Notes under the pieces: model-generated
The model's database searches: none
Told to the model about the DNA's origin: nothing
The model's input: only the letters and a program-made list of their open reading frames with translations
Shown here: piece by piece, positions 35,401 through 43,987 of the stretch
Layout of the letters: each line of letters starts with the position of its first letter
Position numbering within the stretch: position 1 is the first letter of the stretch
Program-made: the position numbers and the translations under genes
From: JAIQFL01 sp035295745
GTDB taxonomy: Bacteria > Acidobacteriota > Terriglobia > Bryobacterales > Bryobacteraceae
DNA: 64,000 bases
Assembly (NCBI GenBank): GCA_035295745.1
Contig: DATGIL010000038.1
Span: forward strand, 1 to 64,000
Direction of reading: 5' to 3'

Positions 35401-37458
35401 AAAGACGGCTTCGTCGATAACCTGCAATCCCAAGGCGGCGCGAACTCCCTCACCTCGCGAGTTGGTCACACGGAAGCGAATGCGCGCGTTGCCCCCCGGC
35501 CTGTAAACGGCGGCATCGGCGGTGGCCTCAATCTTCAATTCGTCTGCGGGCTGCACAAATGCCAGGCGATGATCCGACACCGGCTGCGCATTGCGATCAA
35601 AGATGTAGGCATTGAAATCTACGGTGCCGGTCAGTTCGGGCGTGGCCGTCAAGGTCAACTCCGCCCGTCCATTCACCAAATCCAGGTCGCGTGTGAGCAT
35701 CGTTTGGCCTTGCCGCACGACGTCCACATAGACAGTCCCCGTCTTCTTCGTCGAGTAGAGCTTCAACGGGATGCGATCGCCCGCCCGATAGACCGCGCGC
35801 TCCGTGCGCAGAAGAATGCGATCCTCACCCGCGCGGACCGCCAGCGAAAGCGTGTTCGACGCGTGATTGCCCTCGCGATCGGCAGCTTCGATTTCGAAGG
35901 GAACGTTGAACGACATCGCAGACGACGGCACCAGGGAGACGACGGCCACGCCGCCCGCGTCCGTCATGGATCTCTGATCCACGCCGTTGGCGCGTATGCG
36001 CACTTCCGCGGGCGCCGGTTTACCGTCCGGGTAAGACGTCAGGATGAAGACTTGGTTTTCGACATCGGGAATGAGCGTGCCGCCTTCCGGCACCGCGGTG
36101 ATCAAAATCGGAGACTGGCTGACAGTGATCGGTTCCCCGCGCGATTCGCTGTGTCCCGCGGTGTCTTTTACGCTGGCCTCGATCAAGACTCGCGCTGCGC
36201 CTTGGCTCAGCGGCCGTCCGGCGAAGTAGTCGGGCAGTTTGAGGTCAAATCGATAAGCTCCTTCGGAATCGGTCTTGCCGGCGACTTGCCCCACCTCAAA
36301 CATCGCAACATCCATGCCTGTACCTTTGACCGTGATCTCACCGCCATCCACCGGTTTGCCGAAGAAATAGTTGGCACGAACCGTTCCCGTAACGTGATCG
36401 CCGGGACGGTAGCCATGCTTCCCGGCGCCTTGCATCTCGAGCGCGACTTTGAACTTCGGCAACACGTAGCGCTCCACGTTGAACGCCATCTCCGCGGGAT
36501 TGGTATCGCCCAACGAGGCGCGCAGATGATACGTGCCCAGATTGACTTCGTCGGCGAGTCCGAACTCCGCCGAAGCCACTCCGAAGGTATCCGTCTGAGT
36601 GGCGCGCTTGAACACTTTATTGCCGCGGGAGTCTTCGATTTCGAACGTCAATTTGCGGTTCGCGGTGGCTTCGTGATTCAACTTGTCCAGTGCCAGCGCG
36701 CGCACGTGAATCGTCTGGCCAGGTTGGTAGATGGGCTTCTCGGTGGTCAGGAGGATCGACGACTTGTCTTCCAGCCGCACTGTCTGCACGAATTCGGCGG
36801 AGCCCAGCGGCGTCTGCGCGATGTACCGCACCGGAACGGATCCGGTGATGCCGGCAGGAAACCGAAACTGCGCCTCGGTAGTGCCGCGTTCGTTCATGCG
36901 GCCGTCGAACAGCACCCGCGGCGATTGTCCGGAGGGCGCCAGTTCGATGCGCACCGTACTCGTACCCGCGATTGGGCGATCGTGCGAATCGCTCACAATC
37001 AGCCGCATCGCCGCGGGAGAGCCTGCCAGGTAGGACTGCTGGCCAATCACGCGAATTGCCGGCGTCAGCAGGATCCGGGAGATCGATTCGGTCTCTTCCA
37101 TCGGCGCGTCTTTGCCATCGGTGTAAGTAAACCGATATCGCAAGCGGTGCCACACCAGATCGTCGGTGCTGAGCGCCGGAACAATTTTGAGATCCTCCTG
37201 CCACCACCCGTTGCCATCATTCGCGCCCACCATGTGATCCACATGCCCCACGGCGGTGTCTTCGGGATTCAACACGTCCACAGTCAGTCGCCCCGGCCCG
37301 CTGTGGGCTGCATGATAGGGAATAGTGGTGTGCAAAGTGCCCTGTGAGTAAGTCGCGGACATGGTCTCCGTACGCGCCGCTGGCGTGTCCGGATAGGATC
37401 GCAGGGCCAGCGTGGCAACGAGAATCAGCAACGCCGCCATCAGGCAGAAGTTTCGCAT
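32434..37458 (-). CDS. Alpha-2-macroglobulin family protein with a thioester
   Basis: 1674 residues from the ATG behind AAGGAG; longer upstream starts are less likely. N-terminal hydrophobic segment (FCLMAALLILVATLAL), a series of MG domains, a glycine-rich stretch (GFGGGVGAGMGGGVGGGV) in the bait region, the A2M central domain (SWFPEALYINPEI), then the thioester motif PGGCFEQ (around 33876-33890 on the complementary strand), a terpenoid-cyclase-like helical domain and a receptor-binding-type end. Bacterial A2Ms trap foreign proteases at the cell surface. No PbpC-type partner is next to it. The long Gly-rich bait insert is notable. Confidence 0.93.
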   Translation of the reverse strand: MRNFCLMAALLILVATLALRSYPDTPAARTETMSATYSQGTLHTTIPYHAAHSGPGRLTVDVLNPEDTAVGHVDHMVGANDGNGWWQEDLKIVPALSTDDLVWHRLRYRFTYTDGKDAPMEETESISRILLTPAIRVIGQQSYLAGSPAAMRLIVSDSHDRPIAGTSTVRIELAPSGQSPRVLFDGRMNERGTTEAQFRFPAGITGSVPVRYIAQTPLGSAEFVQTVRLEDKSSILLTTEKPIYQPGQTIHVRALALDKLNHEATANRKLTFEIEDSRGNKVFKRATQTDTFGVASAEFGLADEVNLGTYHLRASLGDTNPAEMAFNVERYVLPKFKVALEMQGAGKHGYRPGDHVTGTVRANYFFGKPVDGGEITVKGTGMDVAMFEVGQVAGKTDSEGAYRFDLKLPDYFAGRPLSQGAARVLIEASVKDTAGHSESRGEPITVSQSPILITAVPEGGTLIPDVENQVFILTSYPDGKPAPAEVRIRANGVDQRSMTDAGGVAVVSLVPSSAMSFNVPFEIEAADREGNHASNTLSLAVRAGEDRILLRTERAVYRAGDRIPLKLYSTKKTGTVYVDVVRQGQTMLTRDLDLVNGRAELTLTATPELTGTVDFNAYIFDRNAQPVSDHRLAFVQPADELKIEATADAAVYRPGGNARIRFRVTNSRGEGVRAALGLQVIDEAVFALAEKQPGFAKVFFYLEQEVMKPRYEIHSVGMTDAVETGDPALAAQRDRAARALFAATELVNHNQFNRQFGKTVPMARYGEYLTRYRTSFTAQMRRAADELNRVARVKSDGSDLAVMVTRMAEQGKPEFRDPWGSVIDLSYQWKDGEKRYYGVRSRGPDKQLNTGDDLAVVLEVAKNGDVTVNDRIGIGFGGGVGAGMGGGVGGGVFRVQGQMGMQGQQGGVLGGIIGGVPGGTPLAQFARLEMAPRDLGITTGSIAKEKDSGGVSSAHVRSWFPEALYINPEIITDRNGEASIAIPIADNITTWRMAMMASTPSGALGTGTSSLKVFQDFFVDLDLPVTLTQGDRISIPVAAYNYSPSRGDVSLELQPDNWFRLVEDVPDKTIAVDSQRVGGSQFTLEATRIGKFKLTLSARMAGGAKRADIVVREIEVVPNGREQNVVFNGRLEPSADRQGTSNVEAPLHVAHAVNFPSGAIPDAGKIYVRLYPGPLSQVIEGMDSILRMPGGCFEQTSSSTYPNVLTLDYMKSTKKLTPEIHAKAEGYIANGYQRLLTFEVQGGGFSWFGQAPANKILTGYGLMEFSDMSKVFDVDPNVITRTQQWLAGKQQQDGSWEPDKSFINEGATNRYNSGLLRITAYLGWSLENTGYKGPAVEKAKQFVEKAMGAKTDPYTLAVLANFAADFGKDREFTRRAMTALLDSRTEQGDQVWWSADETGVYATGASASVETTGLAVQALLKWGEANAVASKALGYLASKKDASGTWGTTQATIMALRALLLSAAKGTSDIRGTVEITMNGQPAERLSLTADNNELFHQFVLKPDSAAANQVEIRFDGKGSLAYQVVGRYFMPWDTKPENEPLSIGVTYDRTQLAQDDIATATATVRNNLAKSANMVMVDLGIPPGFDLLSEDLDSYKQRSSGQKSGRLEKFSLTATQAILYFDSIGAGDTVTLRFRLRAKYPIRAKTFASRVYEYYDPDVNSVARPVQLEVRKK

Positions 37459-37676
37459 TGCGTTCGACTCCTTGAGCATTGGACCGCGGAAGCAAGTCAG
37501 AAGTTCCGCGTCAGTCACTAGGGAATTGCGCCAGCCCGCATTTCCTTTCACGACATTTGCTTCACACCTCACGCACGTCGCCTTCCAGAGCCGTTAACCT
37601 TGTGTTCTACAGGGCAACGGTATACTCGTTGTGTGCTGGGCGTTCACTAGTGTGCCCGATTGGAAGAAAAATCCGT
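37459..37676. promoter_or_regulatory. Divergent promoter region
   Basis: It separates the macroglobulin gene (leftward) from the PQQ dehydrogenase gene (rightward), so it must hold both promoters; no sharp hexamers stand out. Confidence 0.4.
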
Positions 37677-39638
37677 ATGCGCATCGCCACCGCTTGTTTC
37701 GCAGCTGTTTTCGCAGCCGCCGTCTCCTTCGCACAGGATGCCGATCCCGGGCGCATCCTGTTCGAAAAGACCTGCGCGCGTTGCCACGGATCCGACGGTA
37801 ACGGCGGCGAACTCGGCCCGGCGATTATCCGGCGCTTGCCGCAGCACAACGACCAGCAACTGGCATCGCTGATCCGCGAAGGGCTGCCTGGAGGAATGCC
37901 GCCCAGCCAGGTCAACGACGCTGAGATGGCGCAGCTCACACGATTCCTGCGAACCCTCCAGCGCCGTCCCGGACGCCCGATCGTGCGCATGAAGGTGCAG
38001 ACGGTCAATGGCGCCACTCTGGAAGGCCAGGCGCTCAATCAGGGCTTCGATGACCTGCAACTGCGCACCGACGATCAGCAGATTCATCTGCTGCGCCGCG
38101 CTGGCGGCGATCGATATCGCGAAGTGACCTCCGAAACCAACTGGCCCGGATACAATGGCGATCCCGGCGGGAATCGATACACCACGCTGTCTCAGATCAC
38201 GAAGGCGAATGTAGCGCATCTCGGGCCCAAGTGGGTCTTCACGCTGCCGAATACGGGGCGCCTCCAGGTCACGCCCATCGTATTCGCGGGAATGATGTAC
38301 GTCACCAGCGCCAACGAGTGCTATGCGCTGGATGCCGGCAGCGGCCGGCAGATCTGGCACTATCAACGGGCCCGCACTCGCGGGCTGGCGGGCGACGCGT
38401 CCGGCGGCACCAACCGCGGCGTATCGCTTGCCGGCGATCGGCTGTTCCTGGAGACCGACGACGCCCATCTCATCGCGTTGAATCGCTCCACCGGCGAACT
38501 GCTGTGGGATAGCGAGATCGCCGACTGGCACCTGAATTACTTTGCGACCTCCGCGCCGCTCGCCGTCGGCTCGCTGGTGGTAGCCGGCGTCGGAGGAGGC
38601 GAACATGGCGCGCGCGGCTTCGTGGCCGCGTTCGATCAGGCGACCGGCAAGGAGGCGTGGCGATTCTGGACCGTTCCCCTGCCGGGGGAGAAGGGCGCCC
38701 AGACGTGGGACGGCAAGGGTATCCAGCACCCAGGGGCTCCTACCTGGTTCACGGGCACCTACGACCGCGAGACCGATACCGTCTTCTGGCCGACCGGCAA
38801 TCCCAGCGCGGAATACAACGGCGATGACCGGCCGGGCGACAATTTGTACGCCGATTGCATCCTGGCACTCGATGCCAAGAGTGGGAAGCTCAAGTGGTAT
38901 TACCAGTCCACGCCTCACGATCTGTGGGACTGGGACGCCACCGAGACGCCGGTAGTGCTGGATGCCAACTGGCACGGACAGCCGCGCAAGCTCCTGGTGC
39001 AAGCCAATCGCAACGGCTTCTTTTACGTGTTCGACCGTACGGATGGCAAGCTGCTCTTGGGTAAGCCGTTCGTCAAGAACCTGACTTGGGCCAGCGGCAT
39101 CGACGACCAGGGGCGTCCCGTCAAGCTGCCCAATCAGGAGCCGGCCGCCGCCGGCACGAAGGTCTGCCCGTCGCAGGACGGAGCTACCAACTGGTTCTCG
39201 CCCTCGTACAATCCGGCGACGGGACTCTATTACATTCAGACCTTCGAGAAGTGCAGCGTCTATAGCAAGCGCGATCCCGGCAACTGGGAAGCGGGCAAGA
39301 CGTACCTGGGCGGGTCGCAGCGCACCTCGCCCGAAGGACCGCCGGAGCGTGTTCTGAAGGCGATCGATCTGCAGACCGGCAAGATCGTGTGGGAGTTGCC
39401 CCAGCCGGGTCCGGCGGAGTCCTGGGGCGGAACGCTCTCGACGGCCACCGGCCTGGTGATTTTCGGCGAAGAGGGCGGCTCGCTGATGGCGGCGGACGCG
39501 AAGACAGGAAAGCCACTGTGGAGCTTCCAGACGAATCAGGTGTGGAAGGCGTCGCCGATGACGTACGAGTTCGATAAAAAGCAGTACATCGGGGTCGCGG
39601 CAGGGTCGAACATCATCGCTTTCGGGATTCTGGAATAG
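37677..39638 (+). CDS. Cytochrome c-PQQ dehydrogenase
   Basis: 653 residues from the ATG that follows GGAAG. Signal peptide (RIATACFAAVFAAAVSFAQ), a cytochrome c domain with heme motif CARCH (33-37) and probable Met ligand in GGMPPSQ, then an eight-bladed PQQ beta-propeller (YAALDAGSGRQIWHY-type blades, GWAG.. motifs; STPHDLWDWDATETPVV is the characteristic active-site stretch). It would oxidise an alcohol or sugar in the periplasm, passing electrons to its own heme. The N-terminal position of the cytochrome is less common than C-terminal in quinohaemoproteins. Confidence 0.9.
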   Translation: MRIATACFAAVFAAAVSFAQDADPGRILFEKTCARCHGSDGNGGELGPAIIRRLPQHNDQQLASLIREGLPGGMPPSQVNDAEMAQLTRFLRTLQRRPGRPIVRMKVQTVNGATLEGQALNQGFDDLQLRTDDQQIHLLRRAGGDRYREVTSETNWPGYNGDPGGNRYTTLSQITKANVAHLGPKWVFTLPNTGRLQVTPIVFAGMMYVTSANECYALDAGSGRQIWHYQRARTRGLAGDASGGTNRGVSLAGDRLFLETDDAHLIALNRSTGELLWDSEIADWHLNYFATSAPLAVGSLVVAGVGGGEHGARGFVAAFDQATGKEAWRFWTVPLPGEKGAQTWDGKGIQHPGAPTWFTGTYDRETDTVFWPTGNPSAEYNGDDRPGDNLYADCILALDAKSGKLKWYYQSTPHDLWDWDATETPVVLDANWHGQPRKLLVQANRNGFFYVFDRTDGKLLLGKPFVKNLTWASGIDDQGRPVKLPNQEPAAAGTKVCPSQDGATNWFSPSYNPATGLYYIQTFEKCSVYSKRDPGNWEAGKTYLGGSQRTSPEGPPERVLKAIDLQTGKIVWELPQPGPAESWGGTLSTATGLVIFGEEGGSLMAADAKTGKPLWSFQTNQVWKASPMTYEFDKKQYIGVAAGSNIIAFGILE

Positions 39639-40095
39639 CAGAAATCGGAGGCGAATGGTCCCTGAGATTGGGGACCTACCAACGCTCCCTTACGGTCGCG
39701 GCTCGTAAGCTACCCAAATACGTTCGCGCGATAAGTGCGCTTGCGAGCCGCGCGCGTGAGCAAGCGATGTCCGGATTTTTCACAGCTTCTTACCTTACAC
39801 TTACGGTCGCGGCTCGTCAACACCTCGAAGTTGCGGTTCGCCCGATTGCACGCCGGGCGTGAGTTGCGCGCCAGTGAGTTGCGCGCGGTGGTTGCAATGC
39901 ATCGTGAGTGCACGATTCATCCGACGCACGGGGGTTCGCGATATGCAGGAGCATTACACGGGTAGTTACGAGCCGCGACCGTGAGGGAGCGTCTCCCTCT
40001 TCAGTGTTTTACCGGATTTACATCAGTGTAACAACCGTGGGATAAATCACCTATATTCGGATTTTTAAGTCCTTAACTACGATTAGGTGTAAAGC
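39639..40095. repeat. Intergenic block of REP-like repeats
   Basis: 457 bases without a gene. At least four REP-like copies: CTCCCTTACGGTCGCGGCTC near 39685, GAGCCGCGCGCGTGAGCAAGC near 39745, TTACGGTCGCGGCTCG near 39801, and GAGCCGCGACCGTGAGGGAGC near 39970. Facing copies can pair into long hairpins. The last ~60 bases before the synthetase gene are AT-rich and may hold its promoter. Confidence 0.65.
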
Positions 40096-41991
40096 ATGGG
40101 TTCGGATTACCAGAGTTTTCATCGCCGCTCGATAGAGGAACGCGACGCGTTCTGGTCGGAGCAGGCCAGGCTCATCGATTGGCATAAGCCCTTCCAACAA
40201 GTACTCGACTATTCCGATCCGCCATTCGCGAAATGGTTTGTCGGCGGCGAAACTAATCTATGCTACAACGCGGTGGACCGGCACTTGCCTGAGCGCGCGG
40301 ACCAGCCAGCTCTCATCTACATTTCGAGCGAGACCGGACACGAACATACTTACACCTACAGGGATCTCCACGTCGAAGTACAGCAGATGGCCGCCGTGTT
40401 GCAGAGCTCGGGAGTCGGCAAGGGCGATCGCGTCCTGATCTACATGCCAATGATTCCCGAGGCCATCTTTGCGATGCTCGCCACCGTCCGATTGGGCGCC
40501 ATTCATTCCGTCGTCTTCGGCGGCTTCGCGGCCCAGTCGCTGGCGACCCGCATCGACGATGCCCGCCCCAAAGTGATGATGATCGCCGACGCCGGAATTC
40601 GCGCCGGCAAGGTCGTGCCTTACAAGGCGCTGGTGGATGAGTCTCTGCGAATTGCCGCGGAGCCGCCCGCCCACGTGGTGATGGTCGATCGCGGCCTGGC
40701 ACGGAATGTGCCGATGGTCGAAGGACGGGATCTCGATTACGCGACTCTCCGATCCCAACATCTGGGTGAGCAGGTCCCGTGTACCTGGGTGGAGTCGAGC
40801 CATCCGTCGTATATCCTCTACACCTCCGGTACCACCGGCAAGCCTAAGGGTGTGCAGCGCGATACAGGCGGATACGCCGTGGCGTTAGCGGCCTCAATGA
40901 AGCACATCTACGCCGCGCAGCCCGGCGAGACCTACTTCGCGACCTCCGATATCGGCTGGGTGGTAGGCCATTCCTACATCACATACGGCCCGCTGATCTT
41001 CGGAATGGCGACGGTGGTCTATGAGGGATTGCCGATCCGTCCCGACCCCGGCATCTGGTGGCGCATCGTGCAGGACCACAAGGTGACGGTGATGTTCTCT
41101 GCTCCCACCGCGATTCGCGTGCTGAAGAAGCAGGATCCGGCATGGCTTCACAAATACGACCTGTCGAGCCTGCGGCATCTGTTTCTGGCCGGTGAGCCGC
41201 TCGATGAACCGACTGCCAGGTGGGTGGCCGAAGCCTTGGGAAAACCGATCTACGATCACTTCTGGCAGACCGAAACGGGCTGGGCCATGATCGCCGGGAT
41301 GCCCGGCATTGAGAACGCTCCTGTGAAATTCGGCAGCCCGTCGTTCCCAGTCTATGGCTACGACATACGTCTGCTGCAGGTGGGCACCGGCGAAGAGTTG
41401 GGGTCCAATCAAAAGGGCGTGGTCTGCGTCGTGCCGCCGCTGCCTCCGGGTTGCATGACCACGGTCTGGGGGCAGGATCAACGCTTCCGCGATACCTACT
41501 TCACCAGCTTTCCGGATCGCCTTATCTACACTACGTTTGACTGGGGCATCCGTGACGACGACGGCTACTATTTCATACTGGGCCGCACCGACGATGTCAT
41601 CAATGTGGCAGGTCACCGGCTGGGCACGCGTGAAATTGAAGAGGCAATCAGCGCCCATCCCGCCATTGCGGAGGTCGCCGTGGTTGGAGTCGCGGACGAC
41701 TTGAAGGGGCAGTTACCGATGGCGTTCGCCGTCGTGAAGAATCCCGCCAGCATCGCCACACACGAACTGCGCGACCAACTTGAAAAGGAAGTGATGGCGA
41801 CGGTGGACGAACTCCTCGGCGCCATAGGACGCCCCTGCCACGTGCACTTCGTGACGCAGCTTCCAAAAACTCGCTCCGGAAAAGTATTGCGCCGCTCGAT
41901 CAAGGCCATTGCCGAAGGACACGATCCGGGCGACCTCACCAGTCTGGACGATCCCCTGGGTATCGAACAAATCGCTCTTGCCGTGAAGTAG
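40096..41991 (+). CDS. prpE: Propionyl-CoA synthetase-like acyl-CoA synthetase
   Basis: 631 residues. ANL superfamily motifs: TSGTTGKPKGVQRDTGGYA (A3), the A5 region DHFWQTETGW, the A7/A8 GRTDDVINVAGHRLGT and the acylation-target Lys in LPKTRSGKVLRRS. VQRDTGG matches PrpE-type propionyl-CoA synthetases better than acetyl-CoA synthetases. It activates propionate (or acrylate/acetate) with ATP and CoA. An OFA transporter gene follows after 33 bases and an acetyl-CoA synthetase after a repeat array, suggesting use of short carboxylates. Substrate cannot be fixed from sequence. Confidence 0.85.
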   Translation: MGSDYQSFHRRSIEERDAFWSEQARLIDWHKPFQQVLDYSDPPFAKWFVGGETNLCYNAVDRHLPERADQPALIYISSETGHEHTYTYRDLHVEVQQMAAVLQSSGVGKGDRVLIYMPMIPEAIFAMLATVRLGAIHSVVFGGFAAQSLATRIDDARPKVMMIADAGIRAGKVVPYKALVDESLRIAAEPPAHVVMVDRGLARNVPMVEGRDLDYATLRSQHLGEQVPCTWVESSHPSYILYTSGTTGKPKGVQRDTGGYAVALAASMKHIYAAQPGETYFATSDIGWVVGHSYITYGPLIFGMATVVYEGLPIRPDPGIWWRIVQDHKVTVMFSAPTAIRVLKKQDPAWLHKYDLSSLRHLFLAGEPLDEPTARWVAEALGKPIYDHFWQTETGWAMIAGMPGIENAPVKFGSPSFPVYGYDIRLLQVGTGEELGSNQKGVVCVVPPLPPGCMTTVWGQDQRFRDTYFTSFPDRLIYTTFDWGIRDDDGYYFILGRTDDVINVAGHRLGTREIEEAISAHPAIAEVAVVGVADDLKGQLPMAFAVVKNPASIATHELRDQLEKEVMATVDELLGAIGRPCHVHFVTQLPKTRSGKVLRRSIKAIAEGHDPGDLTSLDDPLGIEQIALAVK

Positions 41992-42024
41992 CATGGATTC
42001 CACACATCTGAAGGAGACTTAGGT

Positions 42025-43320
42025 ATGCCAACACAAGCAATGGAGTATCCGGGCATCAGCCGTTGGTGGCGGGTGGTCGGCGGCCTCTTGATGAATCTGG
42101 CCCTGGGCACGCTCTATGCGTGGAGCGTCTTCGTGGCGCCGCTGGAAAAACAATTCGGATGGAAGCGCGCCGACACTTCCATGGTCTTTACCATTGCTGT
42201 GGTGGTGTTCGCGCTGACCTTCGTGGTAGCGGGACGGATTCAGGACAAGATCGGACCCCTCTACTGTTCGCTGGCCGGGGGACTGTTGGTGAGTTTGGGA
42301 TTCTTTCTGTGTTCCTATACCACCAGTCTCACTTACCTGTTTATATGTTTCGGCGTGATCGGCGGACTGGGTAACGGTTTCGGATATGCCACGCCGATTC
42401 CCGTGATGGCGAAGTGGTTTCCGGATAAACGCGGCCTCGCTGTGGGTCTGGCGGTCGGTGGCTACGGCGCCGGGTCGGCGATTTTCGGCCCGCTCTCGCA
42501 GTTGAAACTGATTCCCGCTTACGGTCTGCCCGCGACCTTTCAAATTCTGGGCGCGATTTTCCTGGTGATGACCGTCGCCGGCGCTTTGCTCCTCAAGAAT
42601 CCTCCGGCCGGATATAAACCGGCGGGTTGGACTCCCGCGCCGGCCTCGAAATCCGCAGCCACCACGCACGAATTCACGCCCGGTGAGACGCTCCGTACGC
42701 CGTCCTTCTACTTCATGTGGATTGCATACGCGCTCGGCTGCTCCGCCGGTTTGATGGTGATCAGCCAACTGGTGCCCTTCGCCAAGAGCGTGGGCCTGGC
42801 TGCCGCGGCACTGTCCACCATGACTCTTGTAGTGGGAGCTTTCGGTAACGCCTCGGGGCGCATCCTGTCCGGCTGGATGTCCGACAAACTGGGGCGCATC
42901 AATGTGCTGCGCGTAATGATCGGAATCTCGATGGTCGCACTGCCCGCGCTGTATGCCGCAGGTGGCAATGTCGCCGCGCTATACCTTGCGGTCTTCGTGG
43001 TGTATTGGTGCTACGGGACCCAGCTTTCGGTCAATGGGGCCGCGACCTCGGACTTCTGGGGCACGAAGAACGCTGGCGTCAACTACGGGATGCTGTTTAC
43101 CGCGTGGGGCGTGGCGGGGATTATTGGCCCGCGCATCGGAGGCGTGCTGTACGACAGGTATCACAACTATCAGGCGGCGTTTTATACGGCTGCCGCGCTC
43201 GCCGCAGTCGCGCTGCTGAGCGAGTTGCTGGCCAAACGCCCTTTGGTTCCGACGGCTATCAGCGCGCCCGCGTTCACGGGGGATCCCAGCCAGGCGCTCT
43301 CCGCGGCTCGCAATCGGTAG
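42025..43320 (+). CDS. OFA-family MFS transporter
   Basis: 431 residues, twelve transmembrane helices, ribosome-binding site GAAGGAG. The N-terminus (MNLALGTLYAWSVFVAPLEK) and the motif between helices 2 and 3 (AGRIQDKIGP) are typical of the oxalate/formate antiporter (OFA) family, which exchanges small carboxylates. Located 33 bases downstream of the prpE-like gene and transcribed with it. Likely imports the carboxylate activated by the neighbouring synthetases. Confidence 0.88.
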   Translation: MPTQAMEYPGISRWWRVVGGLLMNLALGTLYAWSVFVAPLEKQFGWKRADTSMVFTIAVVVFALTFVVAGRIQDKIGPLYCSLAGGLLVSLGFFLCSYTTSLTYLFICFGVIGGLGNGFGYATPIPVMAKWFPDKRGLAVGLAVGGYGAGSAIFGPLSQLKLIPAYGLPATFQILGAIFLVMTVAGALLLKNPPAGYKPAGWTPAPASKSAATTHEFTPGETLRTPSFYFMWIAYALGCSAGLMVISQLVPFAKSVGLAAAALSTMTLVVGAFGNASGRILSGWMSDKLGRINVLRVMIGISMVALPALYAAGGNVAALYLAVFVVYWCYGTQLSVNGAATSDFWGTKNAGVNYGMLFTAWGVAGIIGPRIGGVLYDRYHNYQAAFYTAAALAAVALLSELLAKRPLVPTAISAPAFTGDPSQALSAARNR

Positions 43321-43330
43321 GGACGTGTGA

Positions 43331-43360
43331 AGAACGCTCCCTTACGGTCGCGGCTCGTGT
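43331..43360. repeat. REP-like repeat, variant A
   Basis: AACGCTCCCTTACGGTCGCG followed by GCTCG; matches the copy at 39681-39705. It opens the tandem array that follows. Confidence 0.6.
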
Positions 43361-43377
43361 GCGCGCCTCGGTCATCG

Positions 43378-43888
43378 CGATTCGATCGTCGTCAATTCGA
43401 TCGTCCCGAATTCGATCGTCGCATTGCGATCACCGCGATTCGGTCGTCGCCATTCGATCGTCGCGCCTCGATCGTCGTTATTCGATCATCGCGATTCGAT
43501 CGTCGCACCTCGATCGTCGTTATTCGGTCATCGCGATTCGATCGTCGTCATTCGATCGCCGCGATTTGATCATCGTTATTCGATCATCGCGTTGCGAATC
43601 GTCACGACTCGGTCATCGCGTTGTGATCATCCCTCTTCGATCGCCGCGATTCGATTGTCGCGTTGCGATCGTTGGGATTCGATCATCGCGATTCGATCGT
43701 CGCATTGCGATCACCGCGATTCGACCGCCGCAATTCGACCGCCACGTTTCGATCGTCGCGTTGCGAATCGTCGCACTCCGACCATCGCGCCTCGATCGTC
43801 GCGTTGCGAATCGTCACGATTCGATCTCCGATTCGACCGCCGCGATTCGACCGCCGCGTTTCGATCGTCGCCATTCGATCGCTTCGCG
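43378..43888. repeat. Degenerate ~14-bp tandem repeat array
   Basis: About 35 imperfect units of 13-15 bp built on ATTCGATCGTCGCG, with variants ATTCGATCATCGCG, TTGCGATC..., and TTGCGAATCGTCGC. Many units carry a CGATCG or GATC palindrome. Every frame is open, because the units lack stop codons, so the Arg/Ser/Phe-rich open frames here are artefacts. The array sits between the transporter gene and the acetyl-CoA synthetase gene and is bracketed by REP-like copies. It shows no CRISPR spacer structure. Confidence 0.85.
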
Positions 43889-43922
43889 GCGTTGCGAGCC
43901 GCGCGCGTAAGCAAGCGTTTGG
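43889..43922. repeat. REP-like repeat, variant B
   Basis: GCGAGCCGCGCGCGTAAGCA followed by AGCG. It closes the tandem array on its right side. Confidence 0.6.
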
Positions 43923-43987
43923 AAAGTAATGAGTGGGCACAAACCATCATCGCTAAGCATCTTTGAGAATTAAAGGATAAACGCTAC

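Noticed and set aside
34594..37347. 917-codon open frame on the plus strand
   Set aside because: It lies antisense to the macroglobulin gene, whose domains and thioester motif are clear; it is the complement of high-GC codon use.
37647..39002. 451-codon minus-strand open frame
   Set aside because: Antisense to the cytochrome c-PQQ dehydrogenase gene.
43378..43888. CRISPR array
   Set aside because: Units are contiguous and degenerate with no unique spacers and no cas genes in the window.
43327..43966. Overlapping open frames encoding Arg/Ser/Phe/Asp-rich peptides (80-301 residues)
   Set aside because: They arise because the ~14-bp repeat unit has no stop codon in any frame; no ribosome-binding site or protein family.
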